Positions 1-6,639 of a stretch of 8,861 bases of DNA are shown piece by piece (within the stretch, counting starts at the first letter, position 1; every line of letters starts with the position of its first letter). The notes beneath the pieces are model-generated. The model was not told where the DNA came from, ran no database searches, and worked only from the letters and a program-made list of their open reading frames with translations. Where the stretch lies: contig SLIH01000205.1 in NCBI GenBank assembly GCA_007135745.1, forward strand, positions 1 through 8,861, written 5' to 3'. The position numbers and the translations under genes are program-made. This DNA is from Halomonas sp. (lineage in GTDB: Bacteria > Pseudomonadota > Gammaproteobacteria > Pseudomonadales > Oleiphilaceae).

Positions 1-1798
1 CGTCGCCCCAGCCGGTAAGCCCGGGAATGCCGGTTCTGAGCAGAGCATCGCGCAGGCTGGCGAGTTCCTCATCGTAGCTGTTGTCACCAATGGCCTGCTC
101 CCAGCCCGCCTGGTACTGATCCAGCAGATCCAGCGCCCGCTGCTGGGCATCGTGTTCGTGGTTGTTGAGCATGTGGCGCAGGTCGTTGATGCTGCGCTCG
201 AGCAGGCCCGTCGCCAGCCGGTACTCTTCTTTCTCCAAGGCGTCCTTCAGGCGCTCGTGGAGATAGCCGACGGGGCCGTTTTCAAGCTCGGCCCGGATAC
301 TCCCGGGCAGCGTGTTGAAGTAGGCCATGTATTCGTTATGGGTGAGCGACGGCACACGACCAACCAGCTCTTCCAGACCGGAACGGTTGTCGGCCAGGTT
401 GATGCCGCGATCCTGGATTTCATCGTGCAGCGCCTCGGCGCTTTCCGGCAGTTCCCCGGTGTCGTAACCGCGAGCCTTGAGCTGCTGCAGCATTTCGAAC
501 AGGGTTTCTGGCACGTCCAGTTTGTCCGCGCCCACGTTGTGCCGTCCCGGCGGGTGGTTGTAATAGACCAGCGCGACCTTCTTCTCGGCGTTGTCTTTTG
601 ACTGCAGGGTTTCCCAGCGTTCAAGGCGGTTGGCCAGCGCCTCGACACGCTCCGCCACGGGCCGGTTGAGGCTGAGTCGCACGCCGGTGATGTCGTCGAT
701 TTCCGGCGGCTGTCCCACGGCCAGCACGCTGGGCTGACTGATGCCCTGGAGCTCGGGCATGGCCAGCCGGTAGTGCACGTCGTCCCAGGGAATGCCGTCC
801 TCGGAGAGCTGCCATTCGGCCTCGGTCAGACCGCTCAACGAGACCGCCTTGATGACGGGCACATCCATGTCTTCAAAGGCACGGGTCACGGCCCGCCGGC
901 CGTCGCCCCCGCCCACGGTGAAATCCTGCATGCTGACAATGCTGCTGAGGCGCGCGGGGGCCAGCCGTTGTTCCAGCGTTTCCATGGCCTCGACGCTGGC
1001 ACCGCCCCAGCGCGCGAGCACGGCCACGCACTGGATGTCGCGCTGGGTCAGGGCCGCGCAGGTGGCATCCAGCACGTCCCGGTCCCCCGGACGATCGCCG
1101 TAATCCAGGTTGAGAAGCGCCACGACCGGCCCGTCTTCGAGCCCAATGTCACCAACGTCCGCACTGGCCACGCCGTCGTGATAGTAACGGATGGGTTCAC
1201 GGGGTCTGGGGTCGGGCACATCGAAATCATGGCCGGATTGTTTCATCAGCCAACGCAGCATGTTGCTGATGTGTTCGGGGCTGCGCCCCTGGTAGAAGGC
1301 ACGGCCTTCGAGCCAGAGCGCCTGATCAGTAAAGCGTTCCTGCTGACTGCGCAGGTGCGCTTTGGGATCCACGCCGGGCTCGGGATTGGCTGTGACTTCA
1401 TTGATGGTTTCGTCACTGACACCGGCAAAGACCGACTCCCCCTGGAGCCGCGCCAGCCGGGTGATCTGGCGGCTGCTGTTCATGGCCAGGATGGGCGTTC
1501 CGGCCGGCGGGGCCGACTCGCGCATCAGCCGCTGCAGGCGTCCGGCCTGGTCGCCGAAAACCGCCGCCAGGAAGACGCCGTCAACGTCCTGCCACAGCTC
1601 GACCACCTCGGCGTCGGACTTGTCCGCCAGCTGCGCCGGCGTGCGCAGGACCACCTCATGCTCGGAATGGGCCTCCAGAAACGCATGAGCGCCCGCCGCC
1701 ACTTCGGCGGCGGAGCGTTCGGAGACAATGCCCAGCACGGAGCCGGCATGAGCCAGAGGCACCGCCAGCAGCAATGCCAGAGTCAGTGCAAAACGCAT
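1..1798 (-). CDS. cobN: CobN-like chelatase large subunit with signal peptide (partial, 3' end beyond window)
   Basis: The first 599 residues are visible; family members usually have about 1,100-1,400, so roughly half is missing beyond base 1. The start overlaps the receptor stop as TGATG and has GGAG seven bases upstream (1809-1806), inside the receptor gene, which points to translational coupling. Residues 1-18 form a typical signal peptide (charged Arg, Leu/Ala-rich core, AHA cleavage site), so the protein should be periplasmic. CobN/BchH family signatures are the KVALVYYNHPPGRHNVGAD block (407-425), continued by LDVPETL, and the EYMAYFNTLPGS block (489-500). Residues about 514-582 form a charged, apparently helical stretch, probably an insertion relative to cytoplasmic CobN. 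Classical CobN is the porphyrin-binding subunit of the ATP-dependent cobaltochelatase with CobS/CobT. An exported copy cannot use cytoplasmic ATPases, so corrinoid or tetrapyrrole binding, metal removal or metal insertion during uptake is inferred. The family call is firm; the function is open. Confidence 0.88.
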   Translation of the reverse strand, partial: MRFALTLALLLAVPLAHAGSVLGIVSERSAAEVAAGAHAFLEAHSEHEVVLRTPAQLADKSDAEVVELWQDVDGVFLAAVFGDQAGRLQRLMRESAPPAGTPILAMNSSRQITRLARLQGESVFAGVSDETINEVTANPEPGVDPKAHLRSQQERFTDQALWLEGRAFYQGRSPEHISNMLRWLMKQSGHDFDVPDPRPREPIRYYHDGVASADVGDIGLEDGPVVALLNLDYGDRPGDRDVLDATCAALTQRDIQCVAVLARWGGASVEAMETLEQRLAPARLSSIVSMQDFTVGGGDGRRAVTRAFEDMDVPVIKAVSLSGLTEAEWQLSEDGIPWDDVHYRLAMPELQGISQPSVLAVGQPPEIDDITGVRLSLNRPVAERVEALANRLERWETLQSKDNAEKKVALVYYNHPPGRHNVGADKLDVPETLFEMLQQLKARGYDTGELPESAEALHDEIQDRGINLADNRSGLEELVGRVPSLTHNEYMAYFNTLPGSIRAELENGPVGYLHERLKDALEKEEYRLATGLLERSINDLRHMLNNHEHDAQQRALDLLDQYQAGWEQAIGDNSYDEELASLRDALLRTGIPGLTGWGD

Positions 1799-1809
1799 CA
1801 GCGGGCTCC
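1796..1809 (-). promoter_or_regulatory. Start/stop overlap and ribosome binding site of the CobN gene
   Basis: The receptor stop (1800-1798) and the CobN start (1798-1796) share one base as TGATG. GGAG at 1809-1806 lies seven bases before the ATG, within the last receptor codons. This arrangement fits re-initiation by ribosomes finishing the receptor, giving matched synthesis of the two proteins. Confidence 0.85.
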
Positions 1810-3618
1810 GTAGCGCAAGCTCACAAAGACGGTGCGACCGGCGGCCAGATAGTCGAAATCATCGGCCATGAATGGGGTTGCCCGGGCTGTGCTGTACTGG
1901 CGATTAAACATATTATCCATGTTAAAGCGCAGCGACAGTTGCTCGGCCAGCTGAACCCCTACGCGAAGATCCGCGGTTGCAAAGCCGGAGAGACGGGTGT
2001 CATTCGCGGAATCGTTGTACCGATTTCCTTCAATCACCGCCGAAGCGCCGAAGCTCACGCGGCCTTCGGTATAATCGGCGTCCACACGCGCGGACTGGGC
2101 GCTACGGCGTGCAAGACGGTTATCCGTCTCCCGGTCACGCGGATCCTGAACCGTCAGGGCGGAACGCAGCTCCAGGTTGTCCAGGCTGACGCCACCGGTC
2201 AGTTCAGCCCCTCGAATACGCGCCCTGGCGATGTTCTGAGGCGCAGAGGTCGCGGCGTCGAACTGGATCAGGTCATCCACGTCCGTCTGGAAAATTGCCA
2301 GGTCCCAGAACATGCGGTTGTAGTTGCCGCGAAACCCGATTTCGCCCGTGGCGGACGTTTCCGGGTCCAGGTCCGGGTTGCCGAAACCGGGGAAGTAAAG
2401 ATCGTTGAAGGTCGGTGCCCGGAAGGCCGTGCCGTAGCTGAGCCGCAGCGCGTGAGAACGATCCATCTGGAATCCGAAAGCCACGGCGCCTGTGGTTTCC
2501 TCGCCAAAGGCTTCGTTGTCGTCCCAGCGGGCGCTGAGCTGAAGATCCGCCGGACCATAACTGCTAAGAAACTGGGCAAATGCCGCCGTATTGTCGCGGC
2601 TGTCTTCCTCGAAGTCCGAGCTGCTGTCCACCTCGTCTTCCAGATACTCGGCACCGGCAATGAGCTGGTGGTGGTTAAAGGTCAGCGTATTCTCCCAACG
2701 TGCCGTGCGCGTCCTGGTGTCGAAGAACGACTCTCCGAAATCGCCCTCGTTATCCTGTTCATCCCGAGCTTCGCTGAGTTGAACAGAGGTGCGCCAGGGA
2801 CCGATTACCGGCGTTTCCGCTCGCACCCCGGCAGTCTGCATGACAAAATCGGTTTCGCCGGCATCGAATTCTGTGTTGCCCCGGCTGTGCAGCCCCAGCG
2901 CGCCGATGGACGCTCCGTTGTCGAATTCGTGGTTTACACTGGCCGTCCCCGAGGCGTTACGGAAGCCCTTGTCTTCTCCGCCTTCACGAATACGGGTGCC
3001 GTCGGTATTGAAATAATTACCCTGAACGCTGTAGCGGGTGTTACCGGCCTTGCCGCTGGCGCCGGCGCCGGTCTGGCGAGTTGAAAAGTTACCACCGCCG
3101 ACTTCCACCCACTGGGTATCACGGTCATGCTCGGGCATGGTGAAACCCTGCACCACACCGCCCACGGCGTCCGCACCATAGAGGGTGCCTCGGGGACCAC
3201 GAACGATCTCCATGCGGTTGATCAGCTGCGGCGGAATATACTGCCAGGGTGCGCCGCCGGATGTGGCGGAGCGTATGCGGATGCCATCCAGCAGAAGAAT
3301 GGTGGATTCACTGCCCGTGCCCCGGGTGAAGACACTGGTGTTGTTCCCGAAGCTGCCATTGCTGATGACGTTGATGCCGGGCTGGCCCCGCAGCACCGCA
3401 CCCAGTTCCCGGGTCTGCTGGCGGTCCATAGCCCCGGAGTCGATAACGGTGACCGAGGACAGGCTGTCGTTGACGGTCTCCGATCCGAGCGTCGAAGTCA
3501 CGACAATGGGATCAAGCTCGAAGTTGTTACCAATCTCCGGTTCCTGAGCGCTCACATTCAAGGTTGTGAGTGAAAGACTCACGGCCACGGCCAGAGGTGA
3601 TCTGTGTAGAGATTTCAT
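1798..3618 (-). CDS. btuB: BtuB-like TonB-dependent outer-membrane receptor, probably for cobalamin/corrinoids
   Basis: This 606-residue protein is close in length to E. coli BtuB (614 with its signal peptide). The chosen ATG at 3618 gives a signal peptide (residues 1-24, ending VSA) and has GGGAG ten bases upstream. The reading frame extends 17 codons further up, but that start would hide the signal peptide. A TonB box, DPIVVTS, lies at 36-42. The plug (about 48-160) shows LRGQPGINV, FTRG, LLLDGIRI, and MEIVRGPRGTLYGADAVGGVVQ, typical of the BtuB-like group. The rest is a beta-barrel of alternating strands with acidic loops, ending GRTVFVSLRYGAR. The protein would bind a corrinoid at the cell surface and import it with TonB-ExbBD energy. 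Control by the cobalamin riboswitch just upstream is the strongest evidence for the substrate; cobalt or another tetrapyrrole cannot be excluded. It is co-transcribed with the CobN homologue. The last residue is Arg and not the usual terminal aromatic. Confidence 0.9.
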   Translation of the reverse strand: MKSLHRSPLAVAVSLSLTTLNVSAQEPEIGNNFELDPIVVTSTLGSETVNDSLSSVTVIDSGAMDRQQTRELGAVLRGQPGINVISNGSFGNNTSVFTRGTGSESTILLLDGIRIRSATSGGAPWQYIPPQLINRMEIVRGPRGTLYGADAVGGVVQGFTMPEHDRDTQWVEVGGGNFSTRQTGAGASGKAGNTRYSVQGNYFNTDGTRIREGGEDKGFRNASGTASVNHEFDNGASIGALGLHSRGNTEFDAGETDFVMQTAGVRAETPVIGPWRTSVQLSEARDEQDNEGDFGESFFDTRTRTARWENTLTFNHHQLIAGAEYLEDEVDSSSDFEEDSRDNTAAFAQFLSSYGPADLQLSARWDDNEAFGEETTGAVAFGFQMDRSHALRLSYGTAFRAPTFNDLYFPGFGNPDLDPETSATGEIGFRGNYNRMFWDLAIFQTDVDDLIQFDAATSAPQNIARARIRGAELTGGVSLDNLELRSALTVQDPRDRETDNRLARRSAQSARVDADYTEGRVSFGASAVIEGNRYNDSANDTRLSGFATADLRVGVQLAEQLSLRFNMDNMFNRQYSTARATPFMADDFDYLAAGRTVFVSLRYGAR

Positions 3619-3791
3619 ACTGCTGAAGCTCCCTGTTCTCTGCCGTACTTCCCCGCACGGCATGGACAAATGCGATGCGGACAGGCAATCAAACAGGGAC
3701 AGGCGGCGGATGGGATTATTCAGTCACGGGCTTGAAGCCCATGGGGGAAGATCCGACCGGCCTGTCGTTGCCCACCGCAACGCTCGGCGAT
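3619..3791 (-). promoter_or_regulatory. Riboswitch expression platform / receptor mRNA leader
   Basis: Several pairings are visible. (1) CGTTGC (3782-3777) and GCAACG (3771-3766) form a hairpin with loop GGTGG. The stretch GTTGCGGTGGGCA matches the complement of the aptamer block at 3912-3901 except for one extra T, as expected of an L5-L13 kissing loop. (2) CAGGCCGGTC (3764-3755) is fully complementary to the B12-box/P1 strand GACCGGCCTG (3806-3797). (3) TCCCTGTTT (3699-3691) pairs with GAACAGGGA (3638-3630), which contains the receptor's Shine-Dalgarno; a 6-bp hairpin TGCCGT/ACGGCA (3662-3641) lies inside. (4) A CATGGGCTT/CAAGCCCGTG stem near 3742-3724 has no T-run after it. Translation-level control is therefore more likely than an intrinsic terminator. 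The order of the switching steps is inference. Confidence 0.6.
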
Positions 3792-4007
3792 CCTTTCAGG
3801 CCGGTCTACGGGCTGATGAGCGAACCTGCAGGTTCTGGACGACCGCCTTCCCATGCTTCTGTGGCACAGTGGCGTGATGGCCGTCTTTGACTCAATCACC
3901 GTTGCGGGGGCAGCGCTGGAATAGCTTCTCTATGCTATGCAGAGAGAGGAGCGCACCAGCTTCCCGTTTCATCCCGATGTACAGAAATTGTCCGGGACAC
4001 CTGAAGG
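3792..4007 (-). promoter_or_regulatory. Cobalamin riboswitch (aptamer)
   Basis: All hallmark blocks of the cobalamin aptamer occur in order on the minus strand: GATGAAACGGGAA (3973-3961) followed by GCTGGTG; GCTGCCCCCGCAAC (3914-3901); GCCACTG (3873-3867); TGGGAAGGC (3853-3845); and the B12 box AGCCCGTAGACCGGCC (3814-3799). CCTTCAGG (4007-4000) pairs with CCTGAAAGG (3800-3792), with one bulged A, to close the P1 helix. The element sits in the leader of the receptor gene, about 170 bases before its start. Known elements of this class bind adenosyl-, methyl- or hydroxocobalamin and lower expression of uptake or synthesis genes when ligand is abundant. Which cobalamin form this one prefers cannot be read from the sequence by eye. 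Confidence 0.95.
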
Positions 4008-4016
4008 GGAGCAAGA

Positions 4017-4044
4017 CATTAACAAGGGGAAAGGGAGGGGTCAA
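4017..4044 (-). promoter_or_regulatory. Probable sigma-70 promoter of the riboswitch-receptor-cobN unit
   Basis: A -35-like TTGACC (4044-4039; five of six consensus bases) is followed after 16 bases by a weak -10-like TTAATG (4022-4017). The expected start of transcription, near 4010, falls only a few bases before the 5' strand of riboswitch P1 (4007). That positional fit is the main support, since the -10 box is poor. Confidence 0.45.
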
Positions 4045-4079
4045 ATTACCAGCCGGGGGACTGGATATTGAAAGCGCCG

Positions 4080-4132
4080 GCACGCAGGCTCCCATGCGGG
4101 GGATGCTTTTACTCCCGTTGGAGCCTGCGTGC
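4080..4132. terminator. Large stem-loop between lipase and riboswitch units
   Basis: GCACGCAGGCTCC (4080-4092) and GGAGCCTGCGTGC (4120-4132) are perfect 13-bp inverted repeats. Inside the 27-base loop a second short stem (CGGG...CCCG, 4097-4117) is possible. Read on the minus strand, downstream of the lipase stop, the stem is followed by CGGCGCTTTC, not a proper T-run. It could therefore be a poor intrinsic terminator, an mRNA 3'-end stabiliser, or a protein-binding palindrome just upstream of the receptor promoter. Confidence 0.5.
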
Positions 4133-4148
4133 AGGCAATCAGATCAAA
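4123..4148. repeat. Copy 1 of a 26-base dispersed intergenic repeat
   Basis: This stretch matches 6961-6986 at 23 of 26 positions; the shared core is GCCTG-GTGCAGGC followed by ATCA-ATCAAA. It begins 22 bases after the lipase stop, on the 3' side of that gene. It overlaps the right arm of the 13-bp inverted repeat at 4080-4132 and can itself fold as GCCTGC/GCAGGC. Confidence 0.55.
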
Positions 4149-4153
4149 CAGCC

Positions 4154-4170
4154 GGTCAGTTCGACTGACC
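4154..4170 (-). terminator. Short hairpin directly after the lipase stop codon
   Basis: GGTCAGT and ACTGACC form a perfect 7-bp stem with a 3-base loop, starting at the base after the lipase TGA. On the minus strand it is followed by GGCTGTTTGATCTGATT, which is T-containing but not a clean U-tract. It is probably part of the lipase transcript's 3' end, together with the larger stem-loop at 4080-4132. Confidence 0.4.
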
Positions 4171-6639
4171 TCAGGGCTGATCCCGGCCTTCTACCAGCGT
4201 CACATCGCCAATGGTCAGACCGGAACCGCCGGTGGCAAGAAAATCCGCCAATTGATTCTGGATCTCCTGATGAACTTCCACGCCTCGCGGAATGGGGAAT
4301 GTGGCACCTTCTCCGCCACGCGGGTCATCATCTTCGGTCAGTGGCTGCAGCGCCGAAGCATGGCTACCGAACCGGAAACCGACAGCAGCCTGGAGTGCGC
4401 CGCCATCACGGTAACCCTGACCCAACTCCAGGGATCCGGTGCCGGGATGGTCGGCTGCAGTGGGTGCAAGGTTCAGGCCCAGGGCTGCGGCCAGTGGGGT
4501 ACTGCCGGCCAGCGGGCGACCTTCAACCGCCACGGGCAATACCAGATCCGCCGGATTGGATTGGGCCCCGTCGTTGCCGAGGATCTGGGCGAGGTACACC
4601 GCTCGCGTACCCAAGCCGGTGTTGGCAATGCCCGGTGCATGGTTGAGCGGCTCCACGCTGTCGATGGCTGTCTGAACCGACGCCATGAAACGGTAGAAGT
4701 CTTCCGTTCCAGGTTCCACGCCACTTTCGGCCAGACCTTCCAGGAGCTGGGGCCCGACCGTGGCTGAGCCCTCAAGCGCCCGCATGATACCGCCGACGGG
4801 ATTGAGCATCGCCACGCTGCCGATCTCCGTGTCCCAGGAGAGGAAAGGCGCTGCAACGATATTGCCCACTGAATGCCCGACAAAGTGAAGATCACTCGTG
4901 TTGATCTCGCCGAGGGCGGCGTTCTTGCCACAATCCGGTCCGGCGAAGCCGTCCTTGAACAGGCGCGTACCGCATTCGGAAATGTCGCCGTTGCGCAGAT
5001 GATGGGCCAGCGTCACCAGATCCAGCGCACCCTGGCGCAGATTGTCACGCTGCGTCAGAGGCTGGGCCGGGTTGAGGAAATGCTCACCGGAGCCGTCGAT
5101 GACCCCATCACTTACGGGATCACCCTCGGCATTAACCAGATCCAGATACTGGGTCCGCTCCCACAGGGTGGGCAAGGCGTCACGCATGGCTCGGGCCCAG
5201 ACGATGTCGCCGTCACAGAATATCCAGCAGCTGCTGGTGATCGCGGAATCGTACAGGCGACGATTGAAGTTCGGGGCGTACAGATCGGTCAGGTCCGGGT
5301 TCTCGATGTTGTGTTCAACAAGCCCGTGCAATGGCATGTCGATACCGACAACGGCATAACCTTCCCGCGCCAGACGGTCCGCTATGGCCAGGGCGTTGGA
5401 CCGGTCCTGCTGGATTGCGTGCTGGAAGATCACTACCGGGTAGCCATTGCTGCCGGGATCGGGAACGCCCGAGACACCCGGATCCGGCACCGCCATCACG
5501 ACAGGAGCTGTCTGGACCTCACGCACCAGCGCCTCGCCCGAGGCCTGGCCACGGACACTGTCCGCATTACAGGGGCCTTCCGCGCATTCCCAGTTTTGAT
5601 GGAGCGCCGCATCATCCTGAGCGGGGGTCGGGTGAAAATCGTTATCCGGACCACCGATGGCCAGGTCCGAAGCCGGTGCATTCAGATAGGGCAGACGGAT
5701 GCTGCCGGGCAGTATTCGCGCATTCCCTCCGGGTGTGCGAGGTGCTTCTTCGCCCGTGGCCTCATCCAGATTAACCAGACAGATCACGGACTGGCATTCC
5801 GCAACGTCTTCACTGAAGAGTTGCTTGATTCCGTCGTTCTGGACGAAGTTTGCCGCCGAGGCGAAGGTGGCATCAACACGCTGGGTGGTAATGCCCCAGG
5901 CCAGCAACATGTCAATGCGACCGAGGTCGATGTCCGGGTCATCCAGGATCGGCTCGATGGCATCGTTGGTTGGACACTGTATGGTGGCGAAATCACTACG
6001 GTCGGGGTCGTCGCATTCATGCAGATAGCTTTGACCACGCGCAATCGAAAACGCCAGCGGCGTGCCAACAGGTTCTCCTTCGGTATCGAGAACACCGGCA
6101 GCAACTACGGCCGTATAGGTGCGATCGTAGCCCAGGGGCTTCGCCGGCTTGATAAACAGTGCATAGTTGTCCGGATCATACTCGATCTGGAAGTCTTCTC
6201 CGGGGATCAATTCACGCTCGACCTGAGTGGACCTGACACGCTCCGGGTAATTCTCGCCGCTGGTTTCCATCTCGAACACGCGCACCGTTTCACCGGCTAC
6301 CAGTGTGTCGGCGTCCACCGCACCAGTGAAGGCCATCCGCCAGGTGCCCGTGGTCGAGAAACCATCCAGGGTATTCAGGGCCTGAACCACGGCCGCCGAA
6401 CTGTCGTCGGGGTCAGCAACCGGAGCATTCAGGGTACCGTCAATCTCCTCCGCAGTATTGGAGTCCGCTTCAAAGAGCAGATTATTGGGGAAGGGAATCC
6501 GCTGCTCGGCGGGTGCGAACTCAACAAGGACATTCGCACCGTTACCGAAAGCCGAGGCGCTGGTCGCCCCGAGGAATGCCGCAGCAGCAAATAGAGCTGC
6601 GAACGAGCGCAGCGTTAGGTTTCTTCTCTGGCTTCTCAT
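4171..6639 (-). CDS. Secreted lipase/esterase, Pla-1/cef (VolA-like) family
   Basis: This 822-residue protein starts at the ATG at 6639, with GGGAG eight bases upstream. The frame runs 65 codons further up, but that part is not protein-like. Residues 1-30 form a signal peptide ending ASA; there is no lipobox Cys, so it should be released or periplasmic, unlike the lipoprotein VolA. Residues about 34-200 match the N-terminal domain of bacterial virulence-type lipases (FAPAEQRIPFPNNLLF, DGTLNAP, ALNTLDGFSTT). The alpha/beta-hydrolase part starts near 400 with VVIFQHAIQQDR and a strand ending GIDMPLHG. The nucleophile elbow is GHSVG (588-592, Ser590). Likely acid and base are Asp690 or Asp698 and His760 (GSHAS); these two are inferred. 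Ten cysteines lie between 209 and 570, none in the mature N- or C-terminal parts, suggesting disulfides. The expected role is hydrolysis of acyl esters such as lipids or lysophospholipids outside the cytoplasm. The substrate is unknown. Confidence 0.88.
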   Translation of the reverse strand: MRSQRRNLTLRSFAALFAAAAFLGATSASAFGNGANVLVEFAPAEQRIPFPNNLLFEADSNTAEEIDGTLNAPVADPDDSSAAVVQALNTLDGFSTTGTWRMAFTGAVDADTLVAGETVRVFEMETSGENYPERVRSTQVERELIPGEDFQIEYDPDNYALFIKPAKPLGYDRTYTAVVAAGVLDTEGEPVGTPLAFSIARGQSYLHECDDPDRSDFATIQCPTNDAIEPILDDPDIDLGRIDMLLAWGITTQRVDATFASAANFVQNDGIKQLFSEDVAECQSVICLVNLDEATGEEAPRTPGGNARILPGSIRLPYLNAPASDLAIGGPDNDFHPTPAQDDAALHQNWECAEGPCNADSVRGQASGEALVREVQTAPVVMAVPDPGVSGVPDPGSNGYPVVIFQHAIQQDRSNALAIADRLAREGYAVVGIDMPLHGLVEHNIENPDLTDLYAPNFNRRLYDSAITSSCWIFCDGDIVWARAMRDALPTLWERTQYLDLVNAEGDPVSDGVIDGSGEHFLNPAQPLTQRDNLRQGALDLVTLAHHLRNGDISECGTRLFKDGFAGPDCGKNAALGEINTSDLHFVGHSVGNIVAAPFLSWDTEIGSVAMLNPVGGIMRALEGSATVGPQLLEGLAESGVEPGTEDFYRFMASVQTAIDSVEPLNHAPGIANTGLGTRAVYLAQILGNDGAQSNPADLVLPVAVEGRPLAGSTPLAAALGLNLAPTAADHPGTGSLELGQGYRDGGALQAAVGFRFGSHASALQPLTEDDDPRGGEGATFPIPRGVEVHQEIQNQLADFLATGGSGLTIGDVTLVEGRDQP

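Noticed and set aside
773..1813. Plus-strand open frames opposite the cobN-like gene, including 773-1813 and 152-601
   Set aside because: The minus-strand frame is continuous across 1798 bases and carries CobN signatures; these are shadows.
1774..3084. Plus-strand open frame (436 codons) opposite the TonB-dependent receptor
   Set aside because: It is a shadow of the receptor coding strand with no motif or start signal of its own.
3619..3669. 17-codon upstream extension of the receptor frame
   Set aside because: It would place residues before a normal signal peptide and overlaps the ribosome binding site and leader hairpin of the ATG at 3618.
3679..3704. Two GCCTGTCC direct repeats 18 bases apart as an operator or CRISPR-like repeat
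   Set aside because: Only two 8-base copies; they are better explained as part of the leader's RNA pairing.
3724..3742. Intrinsic terminator at the CATGGGCTT/CAAGCCCGTG stem in the receptor leader
   Set aside because: The stem is real, but the bases after it on the minus strand (ACTGAATAATCC) have no U-tract, so Rho-independent termination is unlikely.
3566..4168. Small open frames inside the riboswitch and promoter region (3566-3877, 3675-3890, 3887-4168 plus; 3892-4095 minus)
   Set aside because: This region is explained by the cobalamin riboswitch, leader and promoter; the frames have no protein-like features and cut across conserved RNA blocks.
4873..6594. Long plus-strand open frame (573 codons) opposite the lipase gene
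   Set aside because: It lies wholly antisense to a well-supported gene with signal peptide, family motifs and ribosome binding site. Its translation shows no recognisable domain. Long antisense frames are common in GC-rich DNA.
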